The notes: a model not told the origin generated them from the letters alone. DNA of 64,000 nucleotides from DASYKS01 sp035995205 (GCA_035995205.1 DASYKS010000014.1:124001-188000), one strand, 5' to 3'; counted from the stretch's first letter, positions 42,101 through 50,647 are shown. Made by a program: numbers and translations.

Positions 42101-43106
42101 CGATCACCAGACCGTTCGAAGCGAAATCGTCGAGCGCCCCGCGAATCGCGACGTCGGCTCGCCGAATGAGGGCCGCCGGATAGGTCGGATCGATCGACCG
42201 AGGATCGAAGTTGTCCACCTGCGCGGTGAGATCGAGGCCGACCTCGCGCATCGGAGTCAGCACGTCGCCCCGTACGCGCGCCGTAAATGGCCGGGAGAGC
42301 AGCGCGTCGATCTTGAGTTTCTCAAGAGTGCCGTCGAACCGGCCGGCGACCTCGAACGGCGGATGGGCCGGATCGTGCCAGTTCGCACGGGCGTCGAGCG
42401 CGATCCCGTAATCGCCGACCGGGGTGAGATCCCCTTGGGCGTTCAGGTTGAAGGTCGGCCCGTCGACCGCGAGGCGCCGCACGTGGACCACGTCGCTCAG
42501 CCGCTCGCTCGTGGCATCGAGCGCGATGCGGTCGAGACGGAACGGCGTGGAAGGGGGAGCGGGAGCCTGTCCCGCGGCGGGAGGCGGAGTCGGAGGGAAG
42601 ACGATCTCGACGTCGCGGATCAGCGCATCGCGAACGATCAGGTTGACCGGCAGGTGGATCGGCACCAGGCGCCCGTCCGAAGGCTCGTCCGCAGCGGGCG
42701 GGGGCAGGACCACGCGGACGCCGTCGACGCGGAGCTTTTCGATGTCGAGCTGCCGGCCGCGGAGCTTGCCCGGCCGCCAGTCGAGATCGAGGCTCCGCAA
42801 GGTGACTTCGAGCCCCTGGTTCTCGTAGTGCACGTCGCGTAGCGCGAGCGGGCCGATCAGCGGGCCGGTCTGGCGCCCGAGGGTCAGCTTGCCGGGAATG
42901 AAGCCGGGCAGGCGGGCGAGCAGGAAACGGGTGCCGTTCTCGGTGGAGACCCCATACCAGAGCAGCCCGACGAGCAGGATCAAGCCGAACAACCCGAGCG
43001 CGACTAGGCCCAGGAGCCAGCGCCGAAGCCGATGCTTCTTCCGCGGCGGATCGGGCGGAGAGACTTTCTCTTCCGCGTCGGTCTCGGGGGTTTCGGGCTC
43101 GCTCAC
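39111..43106 (-). CDS. tamB: TamB-family inner-membrane/periplasmic lipid-transport or assembly protein
   Basis: 1331 aa, close to family length. A single N-terminal helix (WLLGLVALGLFGLILLVGLL) precedes a very long beta-helical periplasmic region built from repeated A.G...G....P..RG.A.L..G patterns, and the conserved TamB (DUF490) C-terminus (LAYLLLGHPLGQ, LSPRLYVTYGLGLFEPVSTF, LLGREWSLQAEQSGTATGAD). TamB bridges the periplasm to the Omp85 protein TamA and is implicated in outer-membrane protein assembly and phospholipid transport. It overlaps tamA by 4 bp; a Gly/Pro/Lys tail ends the protein. Confidence 0.92.
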   Translation of the reverse strand: MSEPETPETDAEEKVSPPDPPRKKHRLRRWLLGLVALGLFGLILLVGLLWYGVSTENGTRFLLARLPGFIPGKLTLGRQTGPLIGPLALRDVHYENQGLEVTLRSLDLDWRPGKLRGRQLDIEKLRVDGVRVVLPPPAADEPSDGRLVPIHLPVNLIVRDALIRDVEIVFPPTPPPAAGQAPAPPSTPFRLDRIALDATSERLSDVVHVRRLAVDGPTFNLNAQGDLTPVGDYGIALDARANWHDPAHPPFEVAGRFDGTLEKLKIDALLSRPFTARVRGDVLTPMREVGLDLTAQVDNFDPRSIDPTYPAALIRRADVAIRGALDDFASNGLVIGTYEGVASGTVDYRLTKKGDEIAIERARLTTDKNAVIEAHGTASLAETPENTKLDLAAAWQRLSFPLEGGAPVVISRTGKGTLRGTLKDYQLEADAQVAGPNVPPGHWVVAGRGNTEKMDIRSLRADLLRGRLAATGTVAWQPQVSWKIRTTGKSLDPSAFATVSPAAADYSGRIDFTATSSGTMRDAGPFGQVDLEALSGQIRGNPLDGRIHLELAGDRYRLPRLDLRSGSARLTAAGAFTADVADLEWKLDAPNLSEALPKSGGALVAQGHLDGPWGSPRVRATAEGQSLVFSTSSVETMKLAADVDLRRDGRISIDLDAAGVASGERHFETVTLDGTGTRDAHEIKLAVASPEGTLDLALAGGLDNNTTWNGTIRRLDLKNDQTGAWGLAQPASLTAGTTRAALRDFCWTSGTARLCAEGAWSQAGPWSASGTIADLPFSLFQPFLPPDLEITGATNGTFSGQGSAQGVVTADLDLQPGPGEIRYPTEEGEKATIRFDRGIVRAKAGAAGLTGHAELTFLDTGNVRADLDLPRFNLVGAPLDSQTLNGRIVADFTSLGLLEAFVPDLRDPRGALSADLTLGGTVAKPTVRGTAKLDRGQVDIPEYGLELRQIELTATSEGQGPIAIRGGAHSGKGNVTISGTASLDGRPSRLTIEGNRFQAANTKEIKAVVSPKIEIAMQGSRIDVTGEVEVPEATFEQEKRKPAAVPVSSDVVILPPSDEIVRTPTAAPTEIHARVRVILGDKVSIKALGFSGKPKGSLLVIDEPGKATSAIGELTVEDGIYKSYGQDLKLERGRLIFAGGPIDNPGLDLKAFRKADDGTIAGINIRGTLRSPQATLYSEPPMGESEALAYLLLGHPLGQSTGEEGDLLANAANSLGLKGGNLLAKKLAARFGLEEARIESTGGLKEASVVVGKYLSPRLYVTYGLGLFEPVSTFKIRYLLGREWSLQAEQSGTATGADILYSVERGKGGKTPPPVKDKGEPAKVPAEGGGG

Positions 43107-44872
43107 AGGTCCGGTCCGATATTCAAATGGAAGCGGAGGGGGTGGCCGGGCTCGGTGAGCGCGAAGGCCACGTCGGCGCGGATCGGGCCGATCGGCGAAA
43201 GCCAGCGGAGTCCTACACCGGCGCCCTGCTCCAACTCGCAGGAAAAGTCGTGGCAGGCATTGCCCGCGTCGTAAAACGCGGCGACGCCAAACTTGTCGAG
43301 GCTGAACTTGTTGAAGACGCGGATGTCGTTCAGGCGGAACTCGTATTCGAGGCTGCCAACTAAAAGCGCCTCGCCGCCGATCACGTTGCCCGCCTCGTCC
43401 AGCTCGCCCAGCCCTTGGTAGGCGTAACCTCGCACGCTCCGGTCGCCGCCCGCGAAAAAGCGGAACCGGGGGGGCAGCTCGCGAAACTCGTCGGTCTGCG
43501 TGTAGCCCACCTGGGCGCGGCCGATCAGACGGTTCCTTGCGCCGACGGTCCGGATCGCCTTGCCTTCGATCGAAGCCTGGACAAACGACGAGTCGGAGAG
43601 CGCGCTCGCCGAAGCGCCTTGGAGCGTGCCGAACAGCCGATAGCCGCGCGTGGTGAAGATCCGGTCGTCGGCCTTCACCCGTTCGTAGCTCACCCCCGGC
43701 ACGACCAGGTTCGAGACGCCAGAGTCCAGGCCGACCGTGAAGTCCTCGCGCTGAAAGGTGAGCGACAGCGCTTCGCGCCAGCCGCCGCGCGTTTGGGTGC
43801 GCTGGGCTCCGATCAAGCCGGTCTCGCTCTCACTCGTGTCGGTGATTGTTCTGGCGTACGCCGTATTGAACGAGAGGACGTCCGTCCGCGGATAAGCGCC
43901 GGGAATCTGGTAGCTGGTTTGGAAGCTCTGCTCGATCTCGGACGCCTTGATCGCCACCTCGCCGCGATGCCCGTGGCGGTTGATCCGGCGCAGCTCCCAG
44001 GCGCCGCTCACCCGCGGGCCGGTATCCGTTCCGTAGCCGGCTCCACCGGAAAAACGCATGGTCTTCGCCGGCACCAGGTCGACCTCGATCGGCACCTCCA
44101 CCCCCACGGCCTTTTCCTGGTTGGCCACCACCTCGACCCGGCTCCAGTACGGGCTATCCGAGAGCGCGTTCTGCATCTCCAGCACCTTGTTCACGTCGAG
44201 CGGCTCGCCGCGCTTGAACGTCACGTAGCCGACCAGGAGGGCGGGATCGAGCACGTCCTGGTGGAACGTGACGTCGCCGAAGTGGTACCGCGGTCCGGTT
44301 TGGAAATGGACCACCACGTCCGCCCGGTAGCGTTCGAGATCGACGCGCACCTCGCTGGTCTCGAACTTGGCGTCGAGATAGCCCGTCTCGGCCGCCTGAT
44401 CGACCAGCTCTTTTTTGCCTTGCTCGTAGTCGGGATGGAACAGCACTTTGCCGCGCTGCACGGGGAAAGCCTCGGCGATCGCGCGGAAGCCGGGGTCGTT
44501 CGTCCCCTCCCCGTCGACGACCAAGTCGACGCTCGCGATCTTGATCGCCGGTCCCTCGTCCACCGTGTAGTGGGCGACCCACTTCTCGCCCTGCTGTTCG
44601 AGCGTGCTGCGCACCTGCGGTTTGTAGTAGCCGAACGGCTGGAGCGCCTCACCGATCTCTTTCGGGGCCTTGGCGTGTAAACGGCGGATTCGCGCCTCGT
44701 CGAGCTTGCCGTCGTCCTCCTGCGCGAGGCTCAACAGCGAGCGGATGTTCCGTTCGAGATTGCGCTTCACGCCGTCGACCTCGATCTTCACTTTCGCCGC
44801 GTGAAGCGGACCGGGAAGGAGGGCAAGCAGCAGGCCGAGGCCGGCGATGAAACCACGTCCGGTGCCCGTCAT
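43103..44872 (-). CDS. tamA: TamA-type Omp85 outer-membrane protein
   Basis: 589 aa. Start at 44872, giving a signal peptide (FIAGLGLLLALLPGPLHA) and a 4-bp overlap with yihY. Three POTRA-like domains (about 22-260; VDEGPAIKIASVDLVVDGEG, TGPRYHFGDVTFHQDVLDPA) precede a beta-barrel with the Omp85 signatures FFAGGDRSVRGYAYQGLG and VAAFYDAGNA and a C-terminal barrel strand (HPLRFHLNIGPDL). Outer-membrane assembly or translocation partner of TamB. Confidence 0.92.
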   Translation of the reverse strand: MTGTGRGFIAGLGLLLALLPGPLHAAKVKIEVDGVKRNLERNIRSLLSLAQEDDGKLDEARIRRLHAKAPKEIGEALQPFGYYKPQVRSTLEQQGEKWVAHYTVDEGPAIKIASVDLVVDGEGTNDPGFRAIAEAFPVQRGKVLFHPDYEQGKKELVDQAAETGYLDAKFETSEVRVDLERYRADVVVHFQTGPRYHFGDVTFHQDVLDPALLVGYVTFKRGEPLDVNKVLEMQNALSDSPYWSRVEVVANQEKAVGVEVPIEVDLVPAKTMRFSGGAGYGTDTGPRVSGAWELRRINRHGHRGEVAIKASEIEQSFQTSYQIPGAYPRTDVLSFNTAYARTITDTSESETGLIGAQRTQTRGGWREALSLTFQREDFTVGLDSGVSNLVVPGVSYERVKADDRIFTTRGYRLFGTLQGASASALSDSSFVQASIEGKAIRTVGARNRLIGRAQVGYTQTDEFRELPPRFRFFAGGDRSVRGYAYQGLGELDEAGNVIGGEALLVGSLEYEFRLNDIRVFNKFSLDKFGVAAFYDAGNACHDFSCELEQGAGVGLRWLSPIGPIRADVAFALTEPGHPLRFHLNIGPDL

Positions 44873-45789
44873 TTCGCCGCCTCCAAAGGAACTTGGACCG
44901 TGACGACGCGCTCCGCTCCCGGCTCGGCGGGCGCGTGCCCCTCGCGGTAGCGGCGGGATTGGACGCGGGTGACCTCCGCGCCGAACAGGAAGATCAGGGA
45001 GGAGTAGTAGATCCACAGCAGGATGGCGACCAGCGACCCGGCGGCGCCGTAGGTCGAGGTCGTCCCGGTCTTGCCCAGGTAGAGCCCGATGCCGTACTTG
45101 CCGAGCAGGAACAACCCGGCGGTGAGGGTGGATCCCCACGCGACCTCCAGCCAGGACAACGCAACGTCCGGCAGGATGCGGTAGACCATGGCGAGGAGCA
45201 CGGTCATCAGGAGCCAGGAGAGGACAACGTCCACCCAGCCCAGGAGGGTCGAGGTCCCAAACTCCAGACGGGCTTCGAGCGCGCTTTGGAGCGCGGCGAC
45301 CCCGGCGCTCGCGGCGAGCGACAACAGCACCAAGGCGCCGACGCCGACGATCAGCAGCAGACAGAGCAGACGTTTCTTGAGCAGCCGGCGGACGAACATT
45401 CTCGGTTTCGGCACGACCTCCCAGACCGTGTTGAGGGCATCCTGCAGCTGCGCCAGTGCGCCGGTCGCGGTGACCACCAGGGTGACCGTGCCGATCATCG
45501 CGGTCATCCACCCGGCGTCGGGCCGCGCGCTCGCCTTCACGATCTCCTGGACGACACCGGCAGTTTCTGCACCCACGTACCGCGCCAACTCCCGCTGAAC
45601 TTGGCCCTGAACCGCCTCGCGGCCGTAGAAGAGACCCGAGAACGCGATCACCAGAATCAGGATCGGAGCGAGCGCGGTGACAAAGTAGAACGCGAGCGCA
45701 CCGCTCTGGGTCGTCGCGCCATGGCGCTCCCAGTTGGCGACGGCCTCCTTGAGGACGGCCCAGATCTCTTGGCGTTTGGGGGGGCGCAT
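44869..45789 (-). CDS. YihY/BrkB-family inner-membrane protein
   Basis: 306 aa from the ATG at 45789; an in-frame ATG at 45852 is possible but neither has a clear ribosome-binding site. Five or six membrane helices, with the family motifs GALAFYFVTALAPILILVIA, TLVVTATGALAQLQDALNTV, YRILPDVALSWLEVAWGSTL and YGAAGSLVAILLWIYYSSLI, then FLFGAEVTRVQS. Once misnamed RNase BN; function unclear. First gene of yihY-tamA-tamB, all linked by 4-bp overlaps. Confidence 0.9.
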   Translation of the reverse strand: MRPPKRQEIWAVLKEAVANWERHGATTQSGALAFYFVTALAPILILVIAFSGLFYGREAVQGQVQRELARYVGAETAGVVQEIVKASARPDAGWMTAMIGTVTLVVTATGALAQLQDALNTVWEVVPKPRMFVRRLLKKRLLCLLLIVGVGALVLLSLAASAGVAALQSALEARLEFGTSTLLGWVDVVLSWLLMTVLLAMVYRILPDVALSWLEVAWGSTLTAGLFLLGKYGIGLYLGKTGTTSTYGAAGSLVAILLWIYYSSLIFLFGAEVTRVQSRRYREGHAPAEPGAERVVTVQVPLEAAK

Positions 45790-45887
45790 GCAGTCGGGGA
45801 TCGCGCGGTTCGGACCGCGAGGTGCTGGCCTCGTCTGCAAGGGGTGGGCCATTGGGAGAGGGCGTTTGCTCGCGGGGGTCCGAGGTT

Positions 45888-45893
45888 TATACT
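45888..45893 (+). promoter_or_regulatory. -10 element TATACT of a probable leaderless promoter (Uma2 gene 2)
   Basis: TATACT ends 7 bp before the ATG at 45901; a TTGCTC (45866-45871) lies 16 bp upstream as a possible -35. No Shine-Dalgarno sequence is present. Confidence 0.55.
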
Positions 45894-45900
45894 CTGCCCA

Positions 45901-46461
45901 ATGAGCGAGCCCGCGTTCACCCCGGCCCTCACCTATGAGGACTACCTCGATCTGCCGGACGACGGCAGACGTTACGAGCTGGTCGAAGGGGATCTCTTCG
46001 TGACAGCGGCACCGTTCATTCGGCACCAGTCGGATTCCGGAAATCTCTATCTCCTATTGGCTCCCTTCGTCCGCAAGCATCGGTTGGGGCAGGTGCTCTA
46101 CGCTCCGACCGACGTCAAGTTCTCCACCACAACCGTCGTCCAGCCCGACCTGTTCTTTGTCGCCACCGAGCATCAGAGCCGCATTCTGGATGCTTATGTC
46201 GAAGGTGCGCCGGATCTGGTAGTCGAGATTCTGTCCGAAAAGTCGCGCCGCTACGACGAGCGGACGAAGAAGCAGCTCTACGAGAAATTTGAAGTCCCCG
46301 AGTACTGGATCCTCGATTCCGAGCTTGCGACGGTGAAGGTGTATCGACTGGGGCTGAGGGGCTACGGTGGGGCCATCGTGCTGTCGGCGGAAAACGGCGA
46401 CCAACTGACTTCGCCGCTGTTTCCCGGTCTCGCGATTGAGGTGGCCGAGATCTTCGTTTAG
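45901..46461 (+). CDS. Uma2-family (DUF820) PD-(D/E)XK nuclease-like protein 2
   Basis: 186 aa. YEDYLDLPDDGRRYELVEGD, VLYAPTDVKFSTTTVVQPDL, FFVATEHQSRI, APDLVVEILSEKSRRYDERT and EVPEYWILDSE are the Uma2 motifs; the QPDL Asp and VEIL Glu of the PD-(D/E)XK core are kept. It is divergent from yihY. It shares with the gene at 35516 both sequence and a TATACT box immediately before the start, so the two may be recent paralogues. Its 3' end overlaps the convergent DUF2255 gene by 4 bp. Confidence 0.87.
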   Translation: MSEPAFTPALTYEDYLDLPDDGRRYELVEGDLFVTAAPFIRHQSDSGNLYLLLAPFVRKHRLGQVLYAPTDVKFSTTTVVQPDLFFVATEHQSRILDAYVEGAPDLVVEILSEKSRRYDERTKKQLYEKFEVPEYWILDSELATVKVYRLGLRGYGGAIVLSAENGDQLTSPLFPGLAIEVAEIFV

Positions 46462-46835
46462 AGCGGCACTAGCTCAGTAGTCGTCGCGCGAGACGTTTCG
46501 CCACCGAGATCCTGGGCGTACTTGATCGATCCCTTCGTGTTGTACTTCTCCAGATAAGCGCGGCTCACCTCGTCCTTCAGGCGCTCGCTTCGGGTGCGCA
46601 CGGCTCGGACTACAAGCGCCTGACCGTCGACGTGCATTTCGCCTACCGGCTCGACGAGAAACGTCCGGTACCAGCTCCGCGGCTTCAAGCTCCAGGAGCG
46701 GACGAACACGCGCCCCTCGACCACAACGGCCCAGATGCCGATGACTTTGTGCGGCTGGGGGCCCGCCTTGGTCCCGAGGATTTTTCCGGTGTGGATCGCG
46801 GCCACGACATTGGGCGGAAAGCGTGGAGTTTTCAT
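46458..46835 (-). CDS. DUF2255 protein
   Basis: 125 aa. FPPNVVAAIHTGKILGTKAG, VIGIWAVVVEGRVFVRSWSL, KPRSWYRTFLVEPVGEMHVD and EVSRAYLEKYNTKGSIKYAQ match DUF2255, small cytoplasmic beta-barrel-like proteins of unknown role. It begins 11 bp after the glycosyltransferase stop on the same strand, so it may be the distal gene of the LPS operon. Confidence 0.8.
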   Translation of the reverse strand: MKTPRFPPNVVAAIHTGKILGTKAGPQPHKVIGIWAVVVEGRVFVRSWSLKPRSWYRTFLVEPVGEMHVDGQALVVRAVRTRSERLKDEVSRAYLEKYNTKGSIKYAQDLGGETSRATTTELVPL

Positions 46836-46846
46836 GTCGTGGAATC

Positions 46847-48619
46847 TTAATTCCCGTCACTCCCCCGTTCCAAGGCATAACTCGCTACCAGCGCGGTACG
46901 GATGCTTGCGATCTCCTTCGGATGCCCGGCCGCCACCTCCTTCCGGACGAAATCTCCGGAGCGCAACGTCTGCCCTTTCGTGCGTGCCGCAGCGTAGGGC
47001 TCGACCTCTTCGTATAGGGGCAGGTAGTCGCGGGCGAAGCGGGGATCGGAATCGAGCTTGGCGCGAACCGTCCAGTAGTGGTGGATGTGGATGAAGGTCG
47101 GCCGCAGGGTTTCGAACACGTAGTCGTGGAAGGCGCGATCGTTCTTGCCCAGGGTCCGGGCGATCGTGGGATTGCAGAGTCCGCCGAGGTCGTAGACCGT
47201 GAGCCGGGAGCGCCAGAGGGTACCGCCGACGTCGGGGAGGAGGATCGATCCCTGGCGGAGTTGGAGTTGGTCGGCGAAATGATTGTAGTCGTGTCCGTAG
47301 CGTTGCTCGACGGTCGAGAAGGGCACGGTGGGTTTGGCGGCGAAACGGCGGGTGCGGGGGAGGTTAGAGGTTAGAACGGAGGCGACCAGGGCTACTGAGA
47401 GGAGGATGCCGGCGAGACGCCGGCGGTCCCAGGACGAGCACACCCTAAGGGCAAGGCCGGCGAGTGTTCCAGGTGTCGTGGATCGGTCGTCATTCCTTGG
47501 GTGCGCTGTTTCCTGGACCGTTAGTCGGCCGTCACCCTCGCTCGTAGGGTGTGCTCGTCCTGGGACCGCCGGCGTCTCGCCGGCATCGATGGGCCACAGG
47601 TCGGAGGCGATCTTGGCGAGCAGGATCATGACGAGAGGAAAGAACGGCGTAGCGAAGCGATATTCGGGCATCCAATCGAGCGGCAGCAGCAGATAGGGGA
47701 GCGCGCTGAACAGAGTGGCCAAGACCAGCAGCAGAGTCTCACGGCGAAGCTTGCCGCGGCCGAGCAGGTAGCCGAGCGCGAGCAGCATCGCGAGACCCAC
47801 CCACGCTCCTGGTTTGCCGAACGCCGCGCGTAGCAGGGTGAGCGCCCGGTTGGCCGGGAAGGGGTCGAGCGCGGCGAGGCCGGTGAGGGTGGCGAGCGTC
47901 GGTCCTCCCTTGGCGTAGAAGGTGTTCGGCACCCAGACTCCGAACCAGGCGAGGCGTACCGCGAGGTAGAGCGCGACCGGCAGGGCGAACGCCGCGAGGT
48001 ACGGCACCCATCGCCGAAAGCGTCGCTCCGGGGCGAGCCCTACAGCGAGGGGAAACAGGGCGGCGAACAGGATTCCTTCCGGCCGGGTGAGCGCGAGGCC
48101 CGAGGCAATGAGACCTGCGGCGATCGCGACCCTCGGCGAGGCCACTTTTTGGATCGCGCGTAGCGAGAGCAGGACCAAGCCGACGAACAGACAGACATAG
48201 AGAGGATTTTCGAGCCCCGAGACCATCCAGATTGCGAAGCTGCTTTGGACGGCGAGCAGGCCGAGGGCGAGAGCGGAGAGTGCGGTACCGACTCCTGACC
48301 GGGCGAGCAGGCGGTCGAGCAGCGCGAAGGTTCCGAACGCGAACGCGAACGAGAGCAGCTTCGGCGTCCAGAGCGGATCGAACAGGCGGACGACGGAGAA
48401 GGTGGCGAGGAGGAAGACCCAGAGCGGATTCGAGTAGCCCTCGACGGGTATCACGCCCGGCTGGGCGACCAGGCCGTGGCCTAGGGCCAGGTTTCTCGCG
48501 TAAGCGAACGAGATCCCGGCGTCGTCGATCTGCCAGGCGCCGAACTGCGCGGCGTGGAGCGCGAACAGGGCGCAGGCGGGGAGGACGATCGGCCAGCGCG
48601 GCCGGGAGCTTCTGATCAC
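46847..48619 (-). CDS. GT-C-fold membrane glycosyltransferase-like protein with in-frame repeat insertion
   Basis: 590 aa, GTG start overlapping the acyltransferase stop by 4 bp. About 10-12 membrane helices. The N-terminal IDDAGISFAYARNLALGHGL is the acidic first-loop motif of GT-C polyprenyl-phosphate-sugar transferases, close to the arabinofuranosyltransferase-like group; YSNPLWVFLLA and WFGVWVPNTFYAKGG also fit. Residues about 345-405 (DAGETPAVPGRAHP to CSSWDRRRLAG) are a hydrophilic, family-foreign stretch encoded by a pair of inverted 43-bp repeats. Placement after lpxK and waaA suggests sugar modification of lipid A or LPS; the sugar donor is unknown. Confidence 0.75.
   Translation of the reverse strand: MIRSSRPRWPIVLPACALFALHAAQFGAWQIDDAGISFAYARNLALGHGLVAQPGVIPVEGYSNPLWVFLLATFSVVRLFDPLWTPKLLSFAFAFGTFALLDRLLARSGVGTALSALALGLLAVQSSFAIWMVSGLENPLYVCLFVGLVLLSLRAIQKVASPRVAIAAGLIASGLALTRPEGILFAALFPLAVGLAPERRFRRWVPYLAAFALPVALYLAVRLAWFGVWVPNTFYAKGGPTLATLTGLAALDPFPANRALTLLRAAFGKPGAWVGLAMLLALGYLLGRGKLRRETLLLVLATLFSALPYLLLPLDWMPEYRFATPFFPLVMILLAKIASDLWPIDAGETPAVPGRAHPTSEGDGRLTVQETAHPRNDDRSTTPGTLAGLALRVCSSWDRRRLAGILLSVALVASVLTSNLPRTRRFAAKPTVPFSTVEQRYGHDYNHFADQLQLRQGSILLPDVGGTLWRSRLTVYDLGGLCNPTIARTLGKNDRAFHDYVFETLRPTFIHIHHYWTVRAKLDSDPRFARDYLPLYEEVEPYAAARTKGQTLRSGDFVRKEVAAGHPKEIASIRTALVASYALERGSDGN
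47404..47446. repeat. REP-like palindromic element, family B copy A
   Basis: 43 bp, an exact reverse complement of copy B at 47545-47587. Contains a hairpin GCCGGCG-AGA-CGCCGGC and the flank GGTCCCAGGACGAGCACACC. It lies inside the glycosyltransferase coding sequence. Confidence 0.9.
47545..47587. repeat. REP-like palindromic element, family B copy B
   Basis: Exact inverse of copy A, with 98 bp between them. Carries GGTGTGCTCGTCCTGGGACC and the hairpin GCCGGCG-TCT-CGCCGGC. On the gene's strand it encodes DAGETPAVPGRAHP without a stop. Confidence 0.9.
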
Positions 48620-49557
48620 TCCGGGTTCTCTGAGACTTCCGTCAGGAGTGGGGTCGCCGTGGTGGGCAGGCCGTCTTTCGGCATCCGCCAACGGTCGTGC
48701 ATCCAGAGCCATTCGGCCGGATGCTCGCGGATCTCGCGCTCGGTCGTTGCGAGGTAGCGCCGGGTCAGGTTCTCGACGCCCTCGTCCCCTTCGCCTTCGG
48801 GGAAGATCGGCTCGCGGGCGACGAAGCGATAGCGGCCGTGCGGCTCGGCGAACGCGAAGATCGGCAGGACCGGCGCTCCCGTGCGCAGAGAGAGCCGGGC
48901 GACCACCGGGCTGGTGAGCGCGGGGTGGCCGAAGAAGGGGACCACGATCGCCTCCTGCGGCTGGACCCGTTGATCGATCAGGATGCCCACTCGCTCCCGG
49001 GCGCGGAGCAGTTGGATCATCCGGCGGGCCGCCCCCCGCTTGTGGATCACGGCGTAGCCGAACCGTTCGCGGATGCGCTTCAGCTCGGTTTCCAGATGCG
49101 GGTTGTCGGTCGGTCGGGCGATCGTATGGATGGTGCCGCGGTAGAGGCCGATCGGCCGGGCCGAGAACTCCCAGTAGCCGAGGTGCGAGCCGAGAATGAA
49201 AACCCCCTTGCCCGTCTGCTCCGCCGCGTCGATGTGCTCCCACCCTTCGTAGGAGAAGCGCTCGCACAGCTGGTCGAGGCGGAAGCGGTCGGCCGAGATC
49301 GCGTCGCACACCGCGCCGCCGAAGTGGCGGAAGCACTCCCCGGCCAGCCGGCGGTGCTCGGCGGCCGGCAGATCGGGGAAGGCGAGCGCGAGGTTCTTCT
49401 CCGCGATCGTCCGGTGCCTCTGATCGAGCCGGCCCGCGAGACCGCCGATCGCGCGGCCGACCGATCGCGCCGCTTCGTGCGGTAGTGCCCGGAGCAGGCC
49501 CCGGACGGTGAGAAACGCCACCTGTTCGAGCCGGTGGCGTACGGGGGAGTCCTTCAC
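48616..49557 (-). CDS. LpxL/HtrB-family lipid A acyltransferase
   Basis: 313 aa, GTG start at 49557 overlapping the lpxK stop by 4 bp. The acyltransferase HX4(D/E) motif is His125...Glu130 in GSHLGYWEF; YRGTIHTIARPTDNPHLE, GILIDQRVQPQEAIVVPFFG and EWLWMHDRWRMPK follow the LpxL/LpxM order. It adds a secondary acyl chain to the lipid A precursor at the inner membrane. Which LpxL-type position is acylated is not determinable. Confidence 0.9.
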   Translation of the reverse strand: MKDSPVRHRLEQVAFLTVRGLLRALPHEAARSVGRAIGGLAGRLDQRHRTIAEKNLALAFPDLPAAEHRRLAGECFRHFGGAVCDAISADRFRLDQLCERFSYEGWEHIDAAEQTGKGVFILGSHLGYWEFSARPIGLYRGTIHTIARPTDNPHLETELKRIRERFGYAVIHKRGAARRMIQLLRARERVGILIDQRVQPQEAIVVPFFGHPALTSPVVARLSLRTGAPVLPIFAFAEPHGRYRFVAREPIFPEGEGDEGVENLTRRYLATTEREIREHPAEWLWMHDRWRMPKDGLPTTATPLLTEVSENPE

Positions 49558-50639
49558 GCTTGCCCCTCCGAGGGGACTTCGGGCGACGGATTTGGTCCGC
49601 CGGGGTTCTTCCGCCGGGCTTGGATCCGCGCGAGCGCCTCGTCCAGCCAACGCCAGAACGGGGGCTCGGGCTCGGCTCGCACGGGGAGCTCCGCGAGCGG
49701 CGCGGCGAGCCGTCCGGCGAGCTTCACTCCATCCTTAGTGGTCGCGAGCACCGCCTGGGCGCCGCTCTCGGTAAACGCCTTCTGGATTTTCGCCAGGCTC
49801 GCACCCGGGTAGGCGAAGTGGTCGTCGAAACGCAGCTCGCCGCGGATCTCGTAGCCGAGCATGCGGGCGGATTCGGCGAACGATGCGGGGCGCGCGATCG
49901 CGGAAACCAAGAAGACGAGGGCGCCGGGCGGCAGGATGCGGCCATCGGCGAATCGCGGCGCTCCGGGAAGGGTCCGGCTGGCGAAACCCGGACCGGCGAA
50001 GCCGTAAGGCCGGAGCGCTTGGGCCAGCTCCCCGCCCAGGTCAGTCGTCGCGGTCGCTCCGGTGAGCAGGACGGCGTCGGCCCGGGCCGACGCGGAGAGC
50101 GGCTCGCGCAACCGGCCGCCGGGCAGGAGCTTCCCCCCCGCGAACGGATCGGCGGCAGGGAAGGCGAGCAGGTCGAGATCGCGCTTGAGCGCGAGATGCG
50201 AGAAGCCGTCGTCGAGCAGGAAGAGATCGGGGGGCGCGCTCAGCCGGTGGAGCGCCTGGAGCCCGGCGTGCAAACGGTCGGGGCCGACCACCACCGCGAC
50301 CCCGGGTAGCTCGGTCGCGAGCAGCACGGGCTCGTCGCCCGCGACTCGGGGAGGGAGAAGCGGTCCGGCCCCGTCGCTCACGATCCGCACACCGCGCCCC
50401 TGGCTCGCGTAACCGCGGGAGAGGATGCAGACCCGAAGGCCTTGGTCGCGCAAGTGGGCGGCGAGCGCCGCGGTCAAAGGGGTCTTGCCCGACCCGCCGA
50501 AATGAAGGTTGCCAATGCTGACCACCGGCCGGGGCAGGCGCCCCGCGCGCTCGGTCCACCAGCGGCCTCGCAGGCGATGGGCCGCCCCGTAGGCGCGTTG
50601 CCAGAGGGAGGTCGGAGGCGGAGGGGTCGGTAGGCGCAT
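49554..50639 (-). CDS. lpxK: tetraacyldisaccharide 4'-kinase LpxK
   Basis: 361 aa. Walker A GGSGKT at about 48-53 in SIGNLHFGGSGKTPLTAALA, then ILSRGYASQGRG, VAGDEPVLLA, FLLDDGFSHLALKRDLDLLA and DDHFAYPGASL follow the LpxK family. It phosphorylates the 4' position of the lipid A disaccharide at the inner membrane. The C-terminal 25 residues (RRKNPGGPNPSPEVPSEGQA) are extra low-complexity sequence. It starts 8 bp after waaA. Confidence 0.93.
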   Translation of the reverse strand: MRLPTPPPPTSLWQRAYGAAHRLRGRWWTERAGRLPRPVVSIGNLHFGGSGKTPLTAALAAHLRDQGLRVCILSRGYASQGRGVRIVSDGAGPLLPPRVAGDEPVLLATELPGVAVVVGPDRLHAGLQALHRLSAPPDLFLLDDGFSHLALKRDLDLLAFPAADPFAGGKLLPGGRLREPLSASARADAVLLTGATATTDLGGELAQALRPYGFAGPGFASRTLPGAPRFADGRILPPGALVFLVSAIARPASFAESARMLGYEIRGELRFDDHFAYPGASLAKIQKAFTESGAQAVLATTKDGVKLAGRLAAPLAELPVRAEPEPPFWRWLDEALARIQARRKNPGGPNPSPEVPSEGQA

Positions 50640-50647
50640 TTGGCTCG

